Of a stretch of 64,000 nucleotides of DNA, positions 17,726 through 28,300 are shown one piece after another; the first letter of the stretch is position 1, and every line of letters starts with the position of its first letter. Under the pieces are notes generated by a model. That model was given only the letters and a program-made list of their open reading frames with translations. It ran no database searches and was not told the origin of the DNA. The position numbers and the translations under genes are program-made. Source of the DNA: Photobacterium profundum (GTDB lineage Bacteria > Pseudomonadota > Gammaproteobacteria > Enterobacterales > Vibrionaceae); assembly GCF_003026285.1 (NCBI RefSeq), contig NZ_PYOD01000017.1, positions 32,252-96,251 on the forward strand, given 5' to 3'.

Positions 17726-18190
17726 TTACTCGATGATAACAAGAGGCTGATCGAACTCGATAGCGTCGCCATCTTCAGCAAGAATTGCAGTAACCACACC
17801 CGCTTTATCAGATTGGATTTGGTTCATCATTTTCATCGCTTCAACGATACAAAGCGTGTCACCAACGTTTACAGACTGACCCACTTCAACAAATGCTTTT
17901 GCTTCAGGGCTTGGCGCACGGTAGAAAGAACCAACCATTGGAGAAAGAACTTGGTGACCAGCAGGTTCTGCGGCAACAGGTGCTGCAGCTACTGGCGTAG
18001 CCGCTTCTACAGGTGCAGCTTGAGCTGGTGCAGCAAATTGAGGGGCTGCCATGTACTGCTGTGCAGGTAATGCAGATGCAGGTACATTACGGCTGATGCG
18101 TACTGATTCTTCACCTTCAGAGATTTCTAATTCAGCAATACCAGATTCTTCAACCAGCTCAATTAGCTTTTTAATCTTACGAATATCCAT
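17726..18190 (-). CDS. accB: biotin carboxyl carrier protein of acetyl-CoA carboxylase
   Basis: A 154-residue carrier. An N-terminal helical region is joined by an Ala/Pro-rich flexible linker (about 37-78) to a C-terminal biotinyl domain. The modified residue is Lys120 in VEAMKMMNQ. It hands carboxybiotin between AccC and the AccAD transferase. It lies 27 bp after aroQ and immediately before accC. Confidence 0.98.
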   Translation of the reverse strand: MDIRKIKKLIELVEESGIAELEISEGEESVRISRNVPASALPAQQYMAAPQFAAPAQAAPVEAATPVAAAPVAAEPAGHQVLSPMVGSFYRAPSPEAKAFVEVGQSVNVGDTLCIVEAMKMMNQIQSDKAGVVTAILAEDGDAIEFDQPLVIIE

Positions 18191-18217
18191 CTATCTTTCT
18201 CTTTTTATGTTGTTCAG

Positions 18218-18670
18218 TTAGCTTTCTGATTGCAGGCGTCTTACCGCAGCATTCAGGGCGAATTCATAACCATCTGGACCAAGACCGCAAATAACACCAA
18301 CTGCTTTATCTGATAGATAAGAGTGATGACGGAATGGTTCTCTTGCGTGAACATTAGATAAATGCACTTCAATAAATGGAATCGCGACACCGAGTAGAGC
18401 ATCACGAATAGCGACGCTAGTATGGGTGAACGCAGCAGGATTAATAATAATGAAATCCACATTGCCATGGGCTTGATGGATTGCATCAATCAATTCATGT
18501 TCTGCATTTGATTGAATGTGATCTAATGTGACGCTTAGGTTGGTTGCTTTGACAGTTAAATCAGCAACGAGTTGAGCCAATGTATGATGGCCATAGTGAC
18601 CTGGCTCTCTGAGACCTAGTAAATTTAGGTTAGGTCCGTTAATAAGTAAAATTCGTTTAACGGTCGACAT
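18218..18670 (-). CDS. aroQ: 3-dehydroquinate dehydratase, type II
   Basis: A 150-residue enzyme of the shikimate pathway that dehydrates 3-dehydroquinate. The N-terminal ILLINGPNLNLLGLREPGHYG carries the catalytic tyrosine on its flexible lid, and IIINPAAFTHTSVAIRDAL and EVHLSNVHAREPFR hold active-site residues. It is first in aroQ-accB-accC, an arrangement common in gammaproteobacteria. ATG 18670 is preceded by a weak ribosome site. Confidence 0.95.
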   Translation of the reverse strand: MSTVKRILLINGPNLNLLGLREPGHYGHHTLAQLVADLTVKATNLSVTLDHIQSNAEHELIDAIHQAHGNVDFIIINPAAFTHTSVAIRDALLGVAIPFIEVHLSNVHAREPFRHHSYLSDKAVGVICGLGPDGYEFALNAAVRRLQSES

Positions 18671-19208
18671 CTTGACGTATATCCACTTGTTTTTGAGGTT
18701 TTACTCTAACAACATGCAGTAAACTGCAAAGCTGTATCCCGATGACCTAATTTATACTGCCAAACAATGTTTGTTGAGCGATTATAGAGAAATCACCGCA
18801 AATAGCAGCAAAATACTGGTCTAATCACCGAACTTACCGCTTACACTTGTACGCTGTATGCATATTCTATGGTTTTATTAGACGGCCACTTCTACTGCAA
18901 GTTCACCAGAATAAAAGCGATAACATGGGGATGGTTCCATTTTTCGCTCATATTGAAGCGGTTTAATCAATTTGATTGAGTGATTATTGATGCCGTATCT
19001 GACTTATTTTTTGCATACATTTTTTCAGTGTAGCGTTTTTGTTATATAGATATCGAGACCAAGGTTTAAAAATTGGAACTCACAATTGCACGCTTTGTAA
19101 ACAACTCTTTATTTTTGGTGAGGTGACAATGAAAAAAAGGGCAAGTGTTATTGCTACATTGACAAAAAAGCCGCCTGACGGCGGCTTATTTAAGTTGGTA
19201 ACATACGG
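18671..19208. other. 538-bp intergenic region between aroQ and acs
   Basis: Both flanking genes are on the minus strand, so the region holds the aroQ promoter side and the acs terminator. A plus-strand ATG at 19129 has a good GAGGTGACA ribosome site, but its frame runs antisense into acs and through the acs terminator. I see no other supported gene. Confidence 0.5.
19166..19190 (-). terminator. terminator of acs
   Basis: Minus-strand stem AAGCCGCC / GGCGGCTT with a 4-nt loop, followed by six T, 22 bp after the acs stop. Confidence 0.85.
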
Positions 19209-21158
19209 TTATAAAACAGTTTGTTTTTCTGCGATCAGTTTATCAACCACACTTGGGTCTGCGAGCGTTGATGTATCACCTAAGCTACCGGTGTCACCCG
19301 TAGCAATCTTGCGGAGAATTCGACGCATAATTTTACCAGAACGTGTTTTAGGTAAGGCATCGGTCCAATGTAGGAAATCAGGTGTCGCAATAGGACCAAT
19401 TTCTTTACGTACCCAATCTTTTACTTCTTTATGCAGTTCAGCGCTGGGTATTTCACCATCATTTAGCGTGATATAAGCATAAATTGCTTGGCCTTTAATA
19501 TCGTGTGGTACACCAACAATTGCAGCCTCTGCTATCTTATCGAAAGCCACTAATGCGGATTCAATTTCAGCTGTACCCATACGGTGGCCTGAAATATTCA
19601 GTACGTCGTCAACACGACCTGTGATCCAGTAGTAACCGTCTTCATCACGACGTGCGCCATCACCGGTGAAATACATACCTTGGAAGGTTGAGAAGTAAGT
19701 TTGTTCGAAGCGTTCATGGTCACCCCATAAAGTACGCATCTGCCCAGGCCATGAATCAATCATAACTAAGTTACCTTCAACGGCACCTTCTAGGATATTT
19801 CCCATATTATCAACAATAGCTGGCTGAACACCGAAAAATGGACGAGTAGCAGAACCTGGTTTTAGCGCTGTCGCGCCAGGTAATGGCGTAATTAAGATAC
19901 CGCCTGTTTCTGTTTGCCACCATGTATCAACGATAGGGCAACGGCTATCGCCAATAGTACGGTGATACCATTCCCACGCTTCTGGGTTAATTGGTTCACC
20001 GACTGATCCCATTATACGCAAGGATGATCGTGACGTACCTTCAATCGCTTCTGTGCCTTTTGCCATTAATGCACGAATGGCTGTTGGGGCAGTATAAAGA
20101 ATGCTGACATTATGTTTATCAACCACTTCACTCATGCGACTGGTTGATGGGTAGTTTGGCACACCTTCAAATAGCACGGTTGTTGCACCATTAGCCAGCG
20201 GACCATACACCAAGTAACTGTGACCGGTTATCCAACCAACATCGGCTGTACACCAGTACACATCGCCTTCTTGGTAATCGAAAACATATTTAAACGTCAT
20301 GGTGGCATACACTAAGTAACCACCCGTTGTGTGAAGAACACCTTTAGGTTTACCAGTAGATCCTGAGGTATATAGAATGAAAAGAGGATCTTCTGCATTC
20401 ATTTCTTCTGGCTCACAGTGAGAAGACGCGATTGCTGTAGCTTCATGCCACCATACATCACGCTCACTGTGCCACTCAACATTGCCGCCAGTACGCTGAA
20501 GTACAATGACTTTTTCGATACTTGTGACATTTTTATTGGCTAAAGCATCATCCACATTCTTTTTCAGTGGTACAGCGCGGCCAGCACGAACGCCTTCATC
20601 AGCAGTAATCACGAGTTTTGCGTTGGAATCAATAATACGACCCGCAAGCGCTTCTGGAGAGAAACCACCAAATACAATGGTATGTACCGCCCCGATTCGT
20701 GTACAAGCCAGCATAGCAACTGCCGCTTCTGCCACCATTGGCATGTAAAGGCAAACGACATCACCTTTGCGAACGCCTTGGCTTTTCAGTGCATTAGAGA
20801 ACTTACAAACTTGTTCATGTAATTCGTTATACGTGAACGTGGCATCATCGGTAGGATCGTCGCCTTCCCAAATGATAGCGGGCTGATCACCGCGAGTCGC
20901 AAGGTGGCGGTCAATGCAGTTTGCAGATACGTTCAGTGTGCCATCTTCAAACCAGTTAACGCTGACATGGCCAGTATCAAAAGAAGTGTGCTTCACTTTA
21001 GTGAATGGTTTGATCCAATCAACAATCTGACCGTGTTCACGCCAGAAACCTTCAGGGTTGATAACCGATTGTTGGTACATCTCACGATACTGTTCATCAT
21101 TTACGTGGGCTGTAGCTGCAATCTCTTGATTGACTGGATAAACATGAACTTCACTCAT
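19209..21158 (-). CDS. acs: acetyl-CoA synthetase (AMP-forming)
   Basis: A 649-residue adenylate-forming enzyme that converts acetate, ATP and CoA to acetyl-CoA, the high-affinity acetate-scavenging route. The core ILYTSGSTGKPKGVLHT, the WWQTETGG motif and the C-terminal PKTRSGKIMRR (acetylatable lysine) are all present. The frame extends to 21257, but AAGGAGAG sits just before ATG 21158, and the protein then starts MSEVHVYP like its homologues. In Vibrio cholerae the CrbS/CrbR pair controls acs; both are encoded a few kilobases away here. Confidence 0.97.
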   Translation of the reverse strand: MSEVHVYPVNQEIAATAHVNDEQYREMYQQSVINPEGFWREHGQIVDWIKPFTKVKHTSFDTGHVSVNWFEDGTLNVSANCIDRHLATRGDQPAIIWEGDDPTDDATFTYNELHEQVCKFSNALKSQGVRKGDVVCLYMPMVAEAAVAMLACTRIGAVHTIVFGGFSPEALAGRIIDSNAKLVITADEGVRAGRAVPLKKNVDDALANKNVTSIEKVIVLQRTGGNVEWHSERDVWWHEATAIASSHCEPEEMNAEDPLFILYTSGSTGKPKGVLHTTGGYLVYATMTFKYVFDYQEGDVYWCTADVGWITGHSYLVYGPLANGATTVLFEGVPNYPSTSRMSEVVDKHNVSILYTAPTAIRALMAKGTEAIEGTSRSSLRIMGSVGEPINPEAWEWYHRTIGDSRCPIVDTWWQTETGGILITPLPGATALKPGSATRPFFGVQPAIVDNMGNILEGAVEGNLVMIDSWPGQMRTLWGDHERFEQTYFSTFQGMYFTGDGARRDEDGYYWITGRVDDVLNISGHRMGTAEIESALVAFDKIAEAAIVGVPHDIKGQAIYAYITLNDGEIPSAELHKEVKDWVRKEIGPIATPDFLHWTDALPKTRSGKIMRRILRKIATGDTGSLGDTSTLADPSVVDKLIAEKQTVL

Positions 21159-21359
21159 CGTACTCTCCTTAGTGTTTCCGTTTTTTGTCCAATCTGGGAC
21201 CGGATAATATCGTTTGTCGCTGTTGATACTAACTTCCGATAGATCAACGTTTGCCACAATTAGACTTTAGGATTAGAGAGCACGATCAATGTAGAAATTG
21301 TAGCGATTACATCGAAATTACATAGAAAACATTGCATAGCACAAGACTCATCGCATTAT

Positions 21360-21983
21360 TCACGCTGAACGGAGCGTCGGTATATCACCATGTTTTAGCC
21401 GTACATAAATTAAAGCAGCAGTAATCGTATCTTCAAGCGCGTCATGCCGCTCGGGTACCGGAAGGTCAAGGTGGCGGCTAATGGCTTCCAAACTGAGATC
21501 GTAATAAGCATTAGGCAGAAGCCGCTCTAAACGATCATGATAAAGATGGCTTACCTCAACTAATTTATTGGGCAATGCAAAACCAAATAACCGTCTGTAA
21601 TAGCGATCCAAAATCGTTTTGTCATAGCGAATGTGATAACCCACTAAAGGGCGATTACCAATAAAATCAAGCAGTGTCGTTAACGCTTCTTTTTCATCTA
21701 ATCCTGCGCGTAAATCTTGGTGGCGAATACGATGAATAGCGATGGAATTTGCATCTAAACTGCTTGGTGCTCTTAGGGTTAAATGGATCGATTTACTGGT
21801 GAGTATACGATTATCTTTAATAACGGTTGCTGCAATGGTGACTAATTCTGCACTGTGCGGATCTAGGCTAGTAGTCTCACAATCTACAGAGACAAGTTCA
21901 TCCCCTTTATAGCGATTAAAGAATTGAGCATAAGGATTATTTTTTAATTTTCGCTGATACCAATAACGTCGAAATAGGTTCAT
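21360..21983 (-). CDS. DEDDh 3'-5' exonuclease (DnaQ/RNase T-like)
   Basis: A 207-residue exonuclease-like protein. All four acidic residues and the histidine of the DEDDh class are visible: VDCETTSLD (motif I), GYHIRYDKTILD (motif II) and HDALEDT (motif III). A roughly 30-residue basic N-terminus precedes the catalytic domain. Two ATGs (21986, 21983) overlap or abut the stop of the upstream gene in a TAATGATG arrangement, so translation is coupled; AAGGG favours 21983. It sits between a DUF294 protein and acs on one strand. The substrate (DNA, RNA or a nucleotide) cannot be told from sequence. Confidence 0.85.
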   Translation of the reverse strand: MNLFRRYWYQRKLKNNPYAQFFNRYKGDELVSVDCETTSLDPHSAELVTIAATVIKDNRILTSKSIHLTLRAPSSLDANSIAIHRIRHQDLRAGLDEKEALTTLLDFIGNRPLVGYHIRYDKTILDRYYRRLFGFALPNKLVEVSHLYHDRLERLLPNAYYDLSLEAISRHLDLPVPERHDALEDTITAALIYVRLKHGDIPTLRSA

Positions 21984-21985
21984 CA

Positions 21986-23788
21986 TTAATCCCTTATTTG
22001 GTAGTGATAACCGAGCCACTCTTTAAACTTCTTTACCACATGAAGGCTGTGGCGCAGTAGGTCTCGTTCGGCACGACTGAGGTCACTCACGTTTAATTGC
22101 TGGTTTTGTCCACCGGCTTGGTGGTTAAGCTGGTGGCGTAAACGAGTCTTGATGAATAACTTAAGGGCTTCGCTTAAATTAGAGGCAGTGTCTGGCTCTA
22201 ATACTTTGTGCAATTCGAGTTGATGAATACGCTCAAAGGTATTATTGGGTTCAATGTTGTTTTCTAAGGCTAATGCGCGAATACCGTGCACGATGGGAAA
22301 AATTCCACCTCGTTTAATATCAATTCCTTGCTTGGTTGATTTTATTTTACCAAATAAGGTTAAAGGTACGTTGAAGCGCAAAGCAGGACGAGTAAAGGTC
22401 GATAACAAGAGATCTTTTGCTGCTAACTGCTGATGTAAATAGGTTTGCAGTGGATTAAGCAACACGCGATTACCGGCAACAGCATGGCTATCGGCAAGTA
22501 TTGCCAAATCCATCATGGTTTCTTCGGTTGCTTGTTGGCAAGAGCGACTAATCGTATGTAACCATTCACTTTGTGATTTCACCCATTTAGGGTTGTTCAC
22601 CATGACTTTTCCTGGGCAAAGAGGATAGCCGAGTTGTTGTAATGTGAGGGTTAGTTTATCCATGATATTGGCACAGTCTGGCCAATCGATACCATCTTGA
22701 ATAATGAGTGCATTATCTTGATCTGTCTTTAAGATTTGCTCTCCACGTCCTTCCGATCCCATTACAATGAAGCAGCAGTAATTGTGCATGGCTGGTGGCA
22801 CAATTAATTGAAATGCTTTTTCGATAATCTGCTCGTTGACCGAGGCGATTAACTCCATCACAAATAGCGTATGAATGCCGTTATTAAACAAGGTTGTTAC
22901 CAACCGTTGCTGGCTACTGGCTGCTAACGATAATTCGGCAATGGTTTCTGCGCGTGCAATACGTAATGTTAGTACGTGCGAGTGAGTGGAAAATAAGCTT
23001 AATATTTGGGTTAAATCTAACATGCCAACAACTTGCCCTGCATCAAGTACTTGTACCCGTTTCACTTTATGACGGGTCATTGCAATCATGGCATTAAACA
23101 AAAAATCATCTTTGTTGACGCTAATAACTGGCGTCGTGGCGATTTGACTAACTGGGGTATCAGAAGGCAGTTGATCTAACATCACCGCATGTAGTAAATC
23201 GGTGCGGGTAACAATGCCATATTGCGGTGTTGAATTAAGGGTAACCAAGGCAGCATCAAAACCTTGGGTGCGCATTTGTTCTGTTATCCGTTTTAAGTCG
23301 GTGTCATGGGGCACAATTAGGCAGGGTTGAATGTTGTCATCATCCACTTTTGTCAAAATGAATTCGGCGAGGTTTTGTTGGCGCTGTGCCTCTTCAATGA
23401 GATTTTGGCGGCGTGCTAAATTGCCATCGAAATAGGCGGCAAATTGCCCGTTAGAGCGATACAGCTCGATGAAAATTTCACGAGGTAAGAGATAACAGAG
23501 AGTATCTTCTAGCGCGATATAATCATGACGGCTTTTATTTTCAAGCTGAGCGCGTACATCGAACATATCGTCAGTGACGTAATGGGCATAGGTTTCCGTA
23601 CCATCAGAAGAGGTTTCTTCAACACCGCCCTTAATGATAATAAATAAATGGTTGCAAGCTTCACCGGTTGTAATGATCTTGTTGCCTTCACGGTAATAAG
23701 CGACATCTAATGCTTCTTTCAGCATTTTTTGCTGAGCATGATGAAGACGATCAAAGGGTGTGACTGATGTGTCGAATTTATCCGGCAT
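21986..23788 (-). CDS. cNMP-binding / CBS / DUF294 nucleotidyltransferase-like protein
   Basis: A 600-residue cytosolic multidomain protein. About 1-130 is a cyclic-nucleotide-binding fold. About 150-270 is a CBS pair (IVTRTDLLHA, VVGMLDLTQIL). About 300-450 is a DUF294/GlnD-type nucleotidyltransferase domain with an intact GSEGRGEQILKTDQDNAL motif (Gly-Ser and the Asp-x-Asp metal ligands). About 450-600 is the DUF294 C-terminal helical domain. The architecture suggests a nucleotide- or adenylate-sensing enzyme that modifies an unknown target. It is coupled to the DEDDh exonuclease and lies upstream of acs. The association with acetate genes is known in vibrios, but the reaction is not, as far as I know. 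Confidence 0.85.
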   Translation of the reverse strand: MPDKFDTSVTPFDRLHHAQQKMLKEALDVAYYREGNKIITTGEACNHLFIIIKGGVEETSSDGTETYAHYVTDDMFDVRAQLENKSRHDYIALEDTLCYLLPREIFIELYRSNGQFAAYFDGNLARRQNLIEEAQRQQNLAEFILTKVDDDNIQPCLIVPHDTDLKRITEQMRTQGFDAALVTLNSTPQYGIVTRTDLLHAVMLDQLPSDTPVSQIATTPVISVNKDDFLFNAMIAMTRHKVKRVQVLDAGQVVGMLDLTQILSLFSTHSHVLTLRIARAETIAELSLAASSQQRLVTTLFNNGIHTLFVMELIASVNEQIIEKAFQLIVPPAMHNYCCFIVMGSEGRGEQILKTDQDNALIIQDGIDWPDCANIMDKLTLTLQQLGYPLCPGKVMVNNPKWVKSQSEWLHTISRSCQQATEETMMDLAILADSHAVAGNRVLLNPLQTYLHQQLAAKDLLLSTFTRPALRFNVPLTLFGKIKSTKQGIDIKRGGIFPIVHGIRALALENNIEPNNTFERIHQLELHKVLEPDTASNLSEALKLFIKTRLRHQLNHQAGGQNQQLNVSDLSRAERDLLRHSLHVVKKFKEWLGYHYQIRD

Positions 23789-24039
23789 GCTATACCTCGT
23801 ATTAGAACCTATTTCTTTATATAACCTATTACTTCATATAGTCAGTGTCGCTGATGCCGGCGATAAGCTCTAGACGACTTTAGTCTATGAGTAATGCTGT
23901 TCTTTTTATTGTGACCGTTGGTGAGGAGTTATAAGCGGGGAAAAAGAGATTGAAAGGTTACCCTATTTATCTTTGGGGTTATGGCGATAGGTTGGGCATA
24001 ATGTCGGCATTATCTCCTATTATGCATTTTGGAATTGGC

Positions 24040-25227
24040 ATGTTTCGTAGTAGTCCCTATGGATGGACCTCGCAATATCTGTTTGGTTTTTTCTTCACTT
24101 ATGGTGTTTACCTTCCTTTTTGGGCGTTGTGGTTTGCGCATTTAGGGGTGGACGCTTCTGATATTGGTTTATTGCTGGGTTTAGGTCTTGGAGTTCGCTG
24201 CGTAGCGAATGTTGTGCTGACACCGCGCATTCATAATGTGGAGCACCTTATTCCAGCCTTGCGTTGGTTTACATTAGCCTGCTTGATTGCTTGTGTTATT
24301 TATATTTTCTGCGGTGGTAGTCTTTGGGCATTAGCGGCAGTCACTGTATTGTTTAACTTGGCTGCGGGTCCTATTATTCCGCTTTCAGATGCACTCGCTA
24401 ACTTTTATGCAAAAGGGAAACACCTTGATTATGGTCGTACCCGCTTATGGGGTTCAATTGCCTTTATTGCTGGTTCGACAATTGTTGGGATCTTGGCTGC
24501 TAAATATGGGGCAAGTGTTATTCCTTGGGTTGCGATTGCAGGTTTAGTGGTCGCATTATTATTTTCAATGCGCGCACCAACCATAATGCCAATTGAAACC
24601 GAGCATCATGATCAGCCCCGCCCTGCGTTAATTGATATCATCAAAAACAATAGCGTGATGCGTTTTTTAATTATTGTCGCGTTACTGCAAGGTAGTCATG
24701 CGGCCTATTACAGTTTCAGTGCTATTTACTGGAAAGAAGTCGGTTATAGCGAAGCCATTATTGGTTACTTGTGGAGCTTTAGTGTGGTGGCTGAAGTGTG
24801 CGTATTTGCATTTAGTCAGCGTTTATTTGCTAAGTGGAGCGTCAGTATGATGTTTCGTCTCGCGGCTGTAGGCGTATTACTACGCTGGGGTGTAACTGCA
24901 ACCATGACAGAGTTACCTGCGCTGATACTGGCACAAGCGCTACACGGTGTGACTTTTGCGGCGGCACACTTGGCAGCTATTCGTTATATTCAGCATGCTA
25001 AAAGTAATCAGATGGTGGCATTACAAGCCCTCTATAATGCATTGCCATTAGGTGCGTTTATGGCAATTATGACGGCACTCAGTGGTTGGCTATACGGTTT
25101 GTGGGGCGCGAATCTTTTCTGGTTAATGGCTGTAATGGGCATTCCAGTATTACTGATGAAGATTGAATCAAAACCACACAGTAATGATCAGTCGCCTGAG
25201 TTAGCACAACCTATGTCGACAAATTAA
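24040..25227 (+). CDS. HcaT-family MFS transporter
   Basis: A 395-residue, 12-TM major facilitator protein resembling E. coli HcaT (3-phenylpropionate transport). Shared segments include GVYLPFWALW near the start, PLSDALANFYAK, LDYGRTRLWGSIAFI and LLQGSHAAYYSFSAIYW. TTG 23950 and ATG 24001 extend the frame, but ATG 24040 reproduces the homologue N-terminal length. No hca catabolic genes are nearby, so the substrate is open. It is divergent from the DUF294 gene and upstream of crbS. Confidence 0.82.
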   Translation: MFRSSPYGWTSQYLFGFFFTYGVYLPFWALWFAHLGVDASDIGLLLGLGLGVRCVANVVLTPRIHNVEHLIPALRWFTLACLIACVIYIFCGGSLWALAAVTVLFNLAAGPIIPLSDALANFYAKGKHLDYGRTRLWGSIAFIAGSTIVGILAAKYGASVIPWVAIAGLVVALLFSMRAPTIMPIETEHHDQPRPALIDIIKNNSVMRFLIIVALLQGSHAAYYSFSAIYWKEVGYSEAIIGYLWSFSVVAEVCVFAFSQRLFAKWSVSMMFRLAAVGVLLRWGVTATMTELPALILAQALHGVTFAAAHLAAIRYIQHAKSNQMVALQALYNALPLGAFMAIMTALSGWLYGLWGANLFWLMAVMGIPVLLMKIESKPHSNDQSPELAQPMSTN

Positions 25228-25378
25228 GAGAGTAAGACATTGTTCTTCTAGTCTTAATTGACCATTTTTAAACGTATTACAGATCGGCACAGAAAGAACT
25301 GTGATCTACCCTGATTGGTGTACTTAATCAGATTGGTTAGTATGGGTTAACTTATCGTTAACACAATCAGGAAGTATC

Positions 25379-28300
25379 ATGGCGCAAGGATGGATCGTCG
25401 TGCCGGTCTCGTTAGCCTATTTAGGGCTACTGTTTTTTATCGCGTGGTATGGCGATAAAAAAGTTAAATGGATGGCAAAATATCGCCCGTGGATTTATAG
25501 CTTATCCATCGCGGTGTATTGTACCTCTTGGACCTTTTATGGCACGGTTGGTCAAGCCAGCCAAAATACTTGGTCATTCCTACCTATCTATCTTGCTCCC
25601 ATTATTGTTTTCACCCTCGGTTGGCGCATTCTTGCCCGACTGATCTTAATTGCGAAACGCGAACACATTACGTCTATTGCTGATTTTATCGCGGCTCGTT
25701 ATGGCAAATCTCAAGGATTAGCGGTATTGGTCACGATTATCGCCGTGGTTGGTATTCTGCCTTATATTGCTTTGCAGCTGCGTGCTATTACGATGGGGAT
25801 TGACCTAATCGCCCCTGAGTTAGGGAGCGGGGTTGGCATTAATGAAATGGATACCGCGTGGTTGGTTACCCTCGCATTAGCCGTTTTCACGGTGTTATTT
25901 GGTACGCGCCATATTGATACCACAGAGCACCATCGTGGCATGATGATGGCTGTCGCATTTGAATCATTAGTGAAACTCGCTGCTTTCTTGATTGTGGGTG
26001 TTTTTGCGGTGGGTTTGTTATTTGAATTACCTGACTTACAAGCGGTTAAAGCGTCGTATTTAGCATCATCAACGCCAAACATTGGCAGCTTATTGATTCA
26101 TACCATGCTGACGATGGCTGCGATTATTTGTTTACCTCGCCAGTTTCATACCATTGTGGTCGAAAATAATCGGGCGCAAGATTTACATAAAGCCCGTTGG
26201 ATTTTTCCGTTATACCTCGTGTTGATGGGGATATTTGTTTTACCACTGGCATTAGCTGGGCAGGCATTGATGATGCCGAATGTATCTGCTGACACGTATG
26301 TGATAAGCCTACCTTTACAACAAGGGGCTGAGAGTATTGCACTGTTGGCTTTTTTAGGTGGCACATCGGCTGCCAGTGGCATGGTGATTGTATCGACCAT
26401 TGCGTTGGCGATTATGGTTTCCAATGACTTAGTTTTACCGTTAGTTTTACGTCGTTTAAGAGTATCTGGAAAAAACTTTAGCGCCTTCTCTGGGTTGTTA
26501 TTGAATGTACGCCGTGCGTTGATTTTATTGTTGTTATTATCGGCTTGGGGTTTTTATCAGATACTCGATAATATTCCATCACTATCAGCGATAGGCTTGT
26601 TGTCTTTTGCTGCTATTGCGCAATTTGCACCAGCATTGTTGGGCGGTATCTATTGGCGAAAAGGGAATAAAAAAGGCGTTTATGCTGGTCTGTTTGGCGG
26701 CTCGATAATTTGGGTTATTACCATGATGGCTCAAACAAGTATGTTGGCTGGTAATGCAGATACGAACGTTTTACTTTGGTTACTTACTCCGCCACAAATC
26801 CCTGTATTACAGAGTATTACATCGGTTGATTGGGGCATGTTACTCAGTATTTTAGCGAATGTTACCTTATATACGTCGGTATCATTGATGACTCGTTCGT
26901 CGTTAACTGAACGATTACAAGCGGCAACGTTCGTGGGGGCCCCGTTACCTGAAGCTGAAAATGCGAGCTTGTATCAGACGCGTGTTACTGTGGCAGAGTT
27001 AGAAATGTTGGCGGCTCGTTTTGTTGGTCGTAAGCGTGTGCATCATGCTTTTCGTCAATTTGCTGAACAACATCAAGACCCATTATTACCTCAACAGCAA
27101 GCATCAGGTGTCTTAATCCGTCATACCGAACGGGTACTAGCCGGAGTGTTTGGGGCATCTTCTGCTCGGCTGGTATTAACGTCTGCGTTGCAAGGGCGAA
27201 ATATGCAGCTTGAGGAGGTGGCCACCATTGTAGATGAAGCCTCTGAGTTGTTTGATTTTAGTCGAGGCTTATTGCAAGGGGCTATTGAACATATTAGCCA
27301 AGGTATTGCCGTTGTAGATAAGCAATTAAGGCTGGTGGCGTGGAATCAACGTTATCTTGAGCTATTTACCTTTCCTCCGGGCTTAATTCAAGTGGGCCGA
27401 CCTATTGCTGATGTGATTCGGCATAACGCTATGGATGGATTATGTGGATCTGGCGATCCTGAAAAGCATGTCGCTAAACGGGTAGAGCATTTGCAGCGGG
27501 GGACAGCGCATACATCTTCTCGCGTTCGGGCTGATGGGCAAGTTATCGAAGTACAAGGTAACCCGATGCCGGGTGGTGGTTTCGTGATGAGCTTTATTGA
27601 TATCACCGCTTTTCGACAAGCAGAGCAAGCATTGAAAGATGCCAATGAGCACCTAGAGGCACGGGTACAAAAGCGAACCCAAGAGCTGGAACAATTAAAT
27701 CGTCGCTTGGTCAATGCAACACAACAAGCAGAGCAACAAGCCCAATCAAAGAGTCGTTTTTTAGCCGCTGTGAGTCACGATTTAATGCAGCCGTTAAATG
27801 CAGCACGTTTATTTTCATCTTCGTTATCAGAGCTTGCGACAGAAGATGAAACTATTAAGTTGTCACGTCATATTGAAAGTGCCCTCGGTGCTGCAGAAGA
27901 TTTGATTGGTGACTTACTGGATGTGTCGCGATTAGAAGCGGGCAAACTACAAGTGAATGTTCATCCATTCCCTATCCGTGAAGTACTCGATACTCTGAGT
28001 GCTGAGTTTGGTGTTTTGGCAAAACAGCAAGGTATTCAATTTGAAGTGCTGGAAAGTAATGCAGTGATTGTGTCCGATCCTAAATTATTGCGCCGTGCAT
28101 TGCAGAACTTTTTAACCAATGCATTTCGTTATAACCCGCATGGCAAAGTGTTATTAGGTGTGCGCCGGATTAAAGGTAAGCTGCAGATTGAAGTGTGGGA
28201 TAACGGGCCAGGTATTCCTCTTGAAAAACAGGCTGATATTTTTGATGAATTCACCCGTATTCAAACGAGTGGTGCAGATCATGGATTAGGGTTGGGACTG

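Noticed and set aside
18837..18865. TTGTACGCTGTATGC resembling the repeat end block
   Set aside because: The other blocks are absent at the expected spacing in either orientation.
19129..19476. Plus-strand gene between aroQ and acs
   Set aside because: Mostly antisense to acs and through its terminator; kept only as a low-interest finding.
21159..21257. 33-residue extension of Acs
   Set aside because: Strong AAGGAGAG before the internal ATG and agreement with homologue N-termini.
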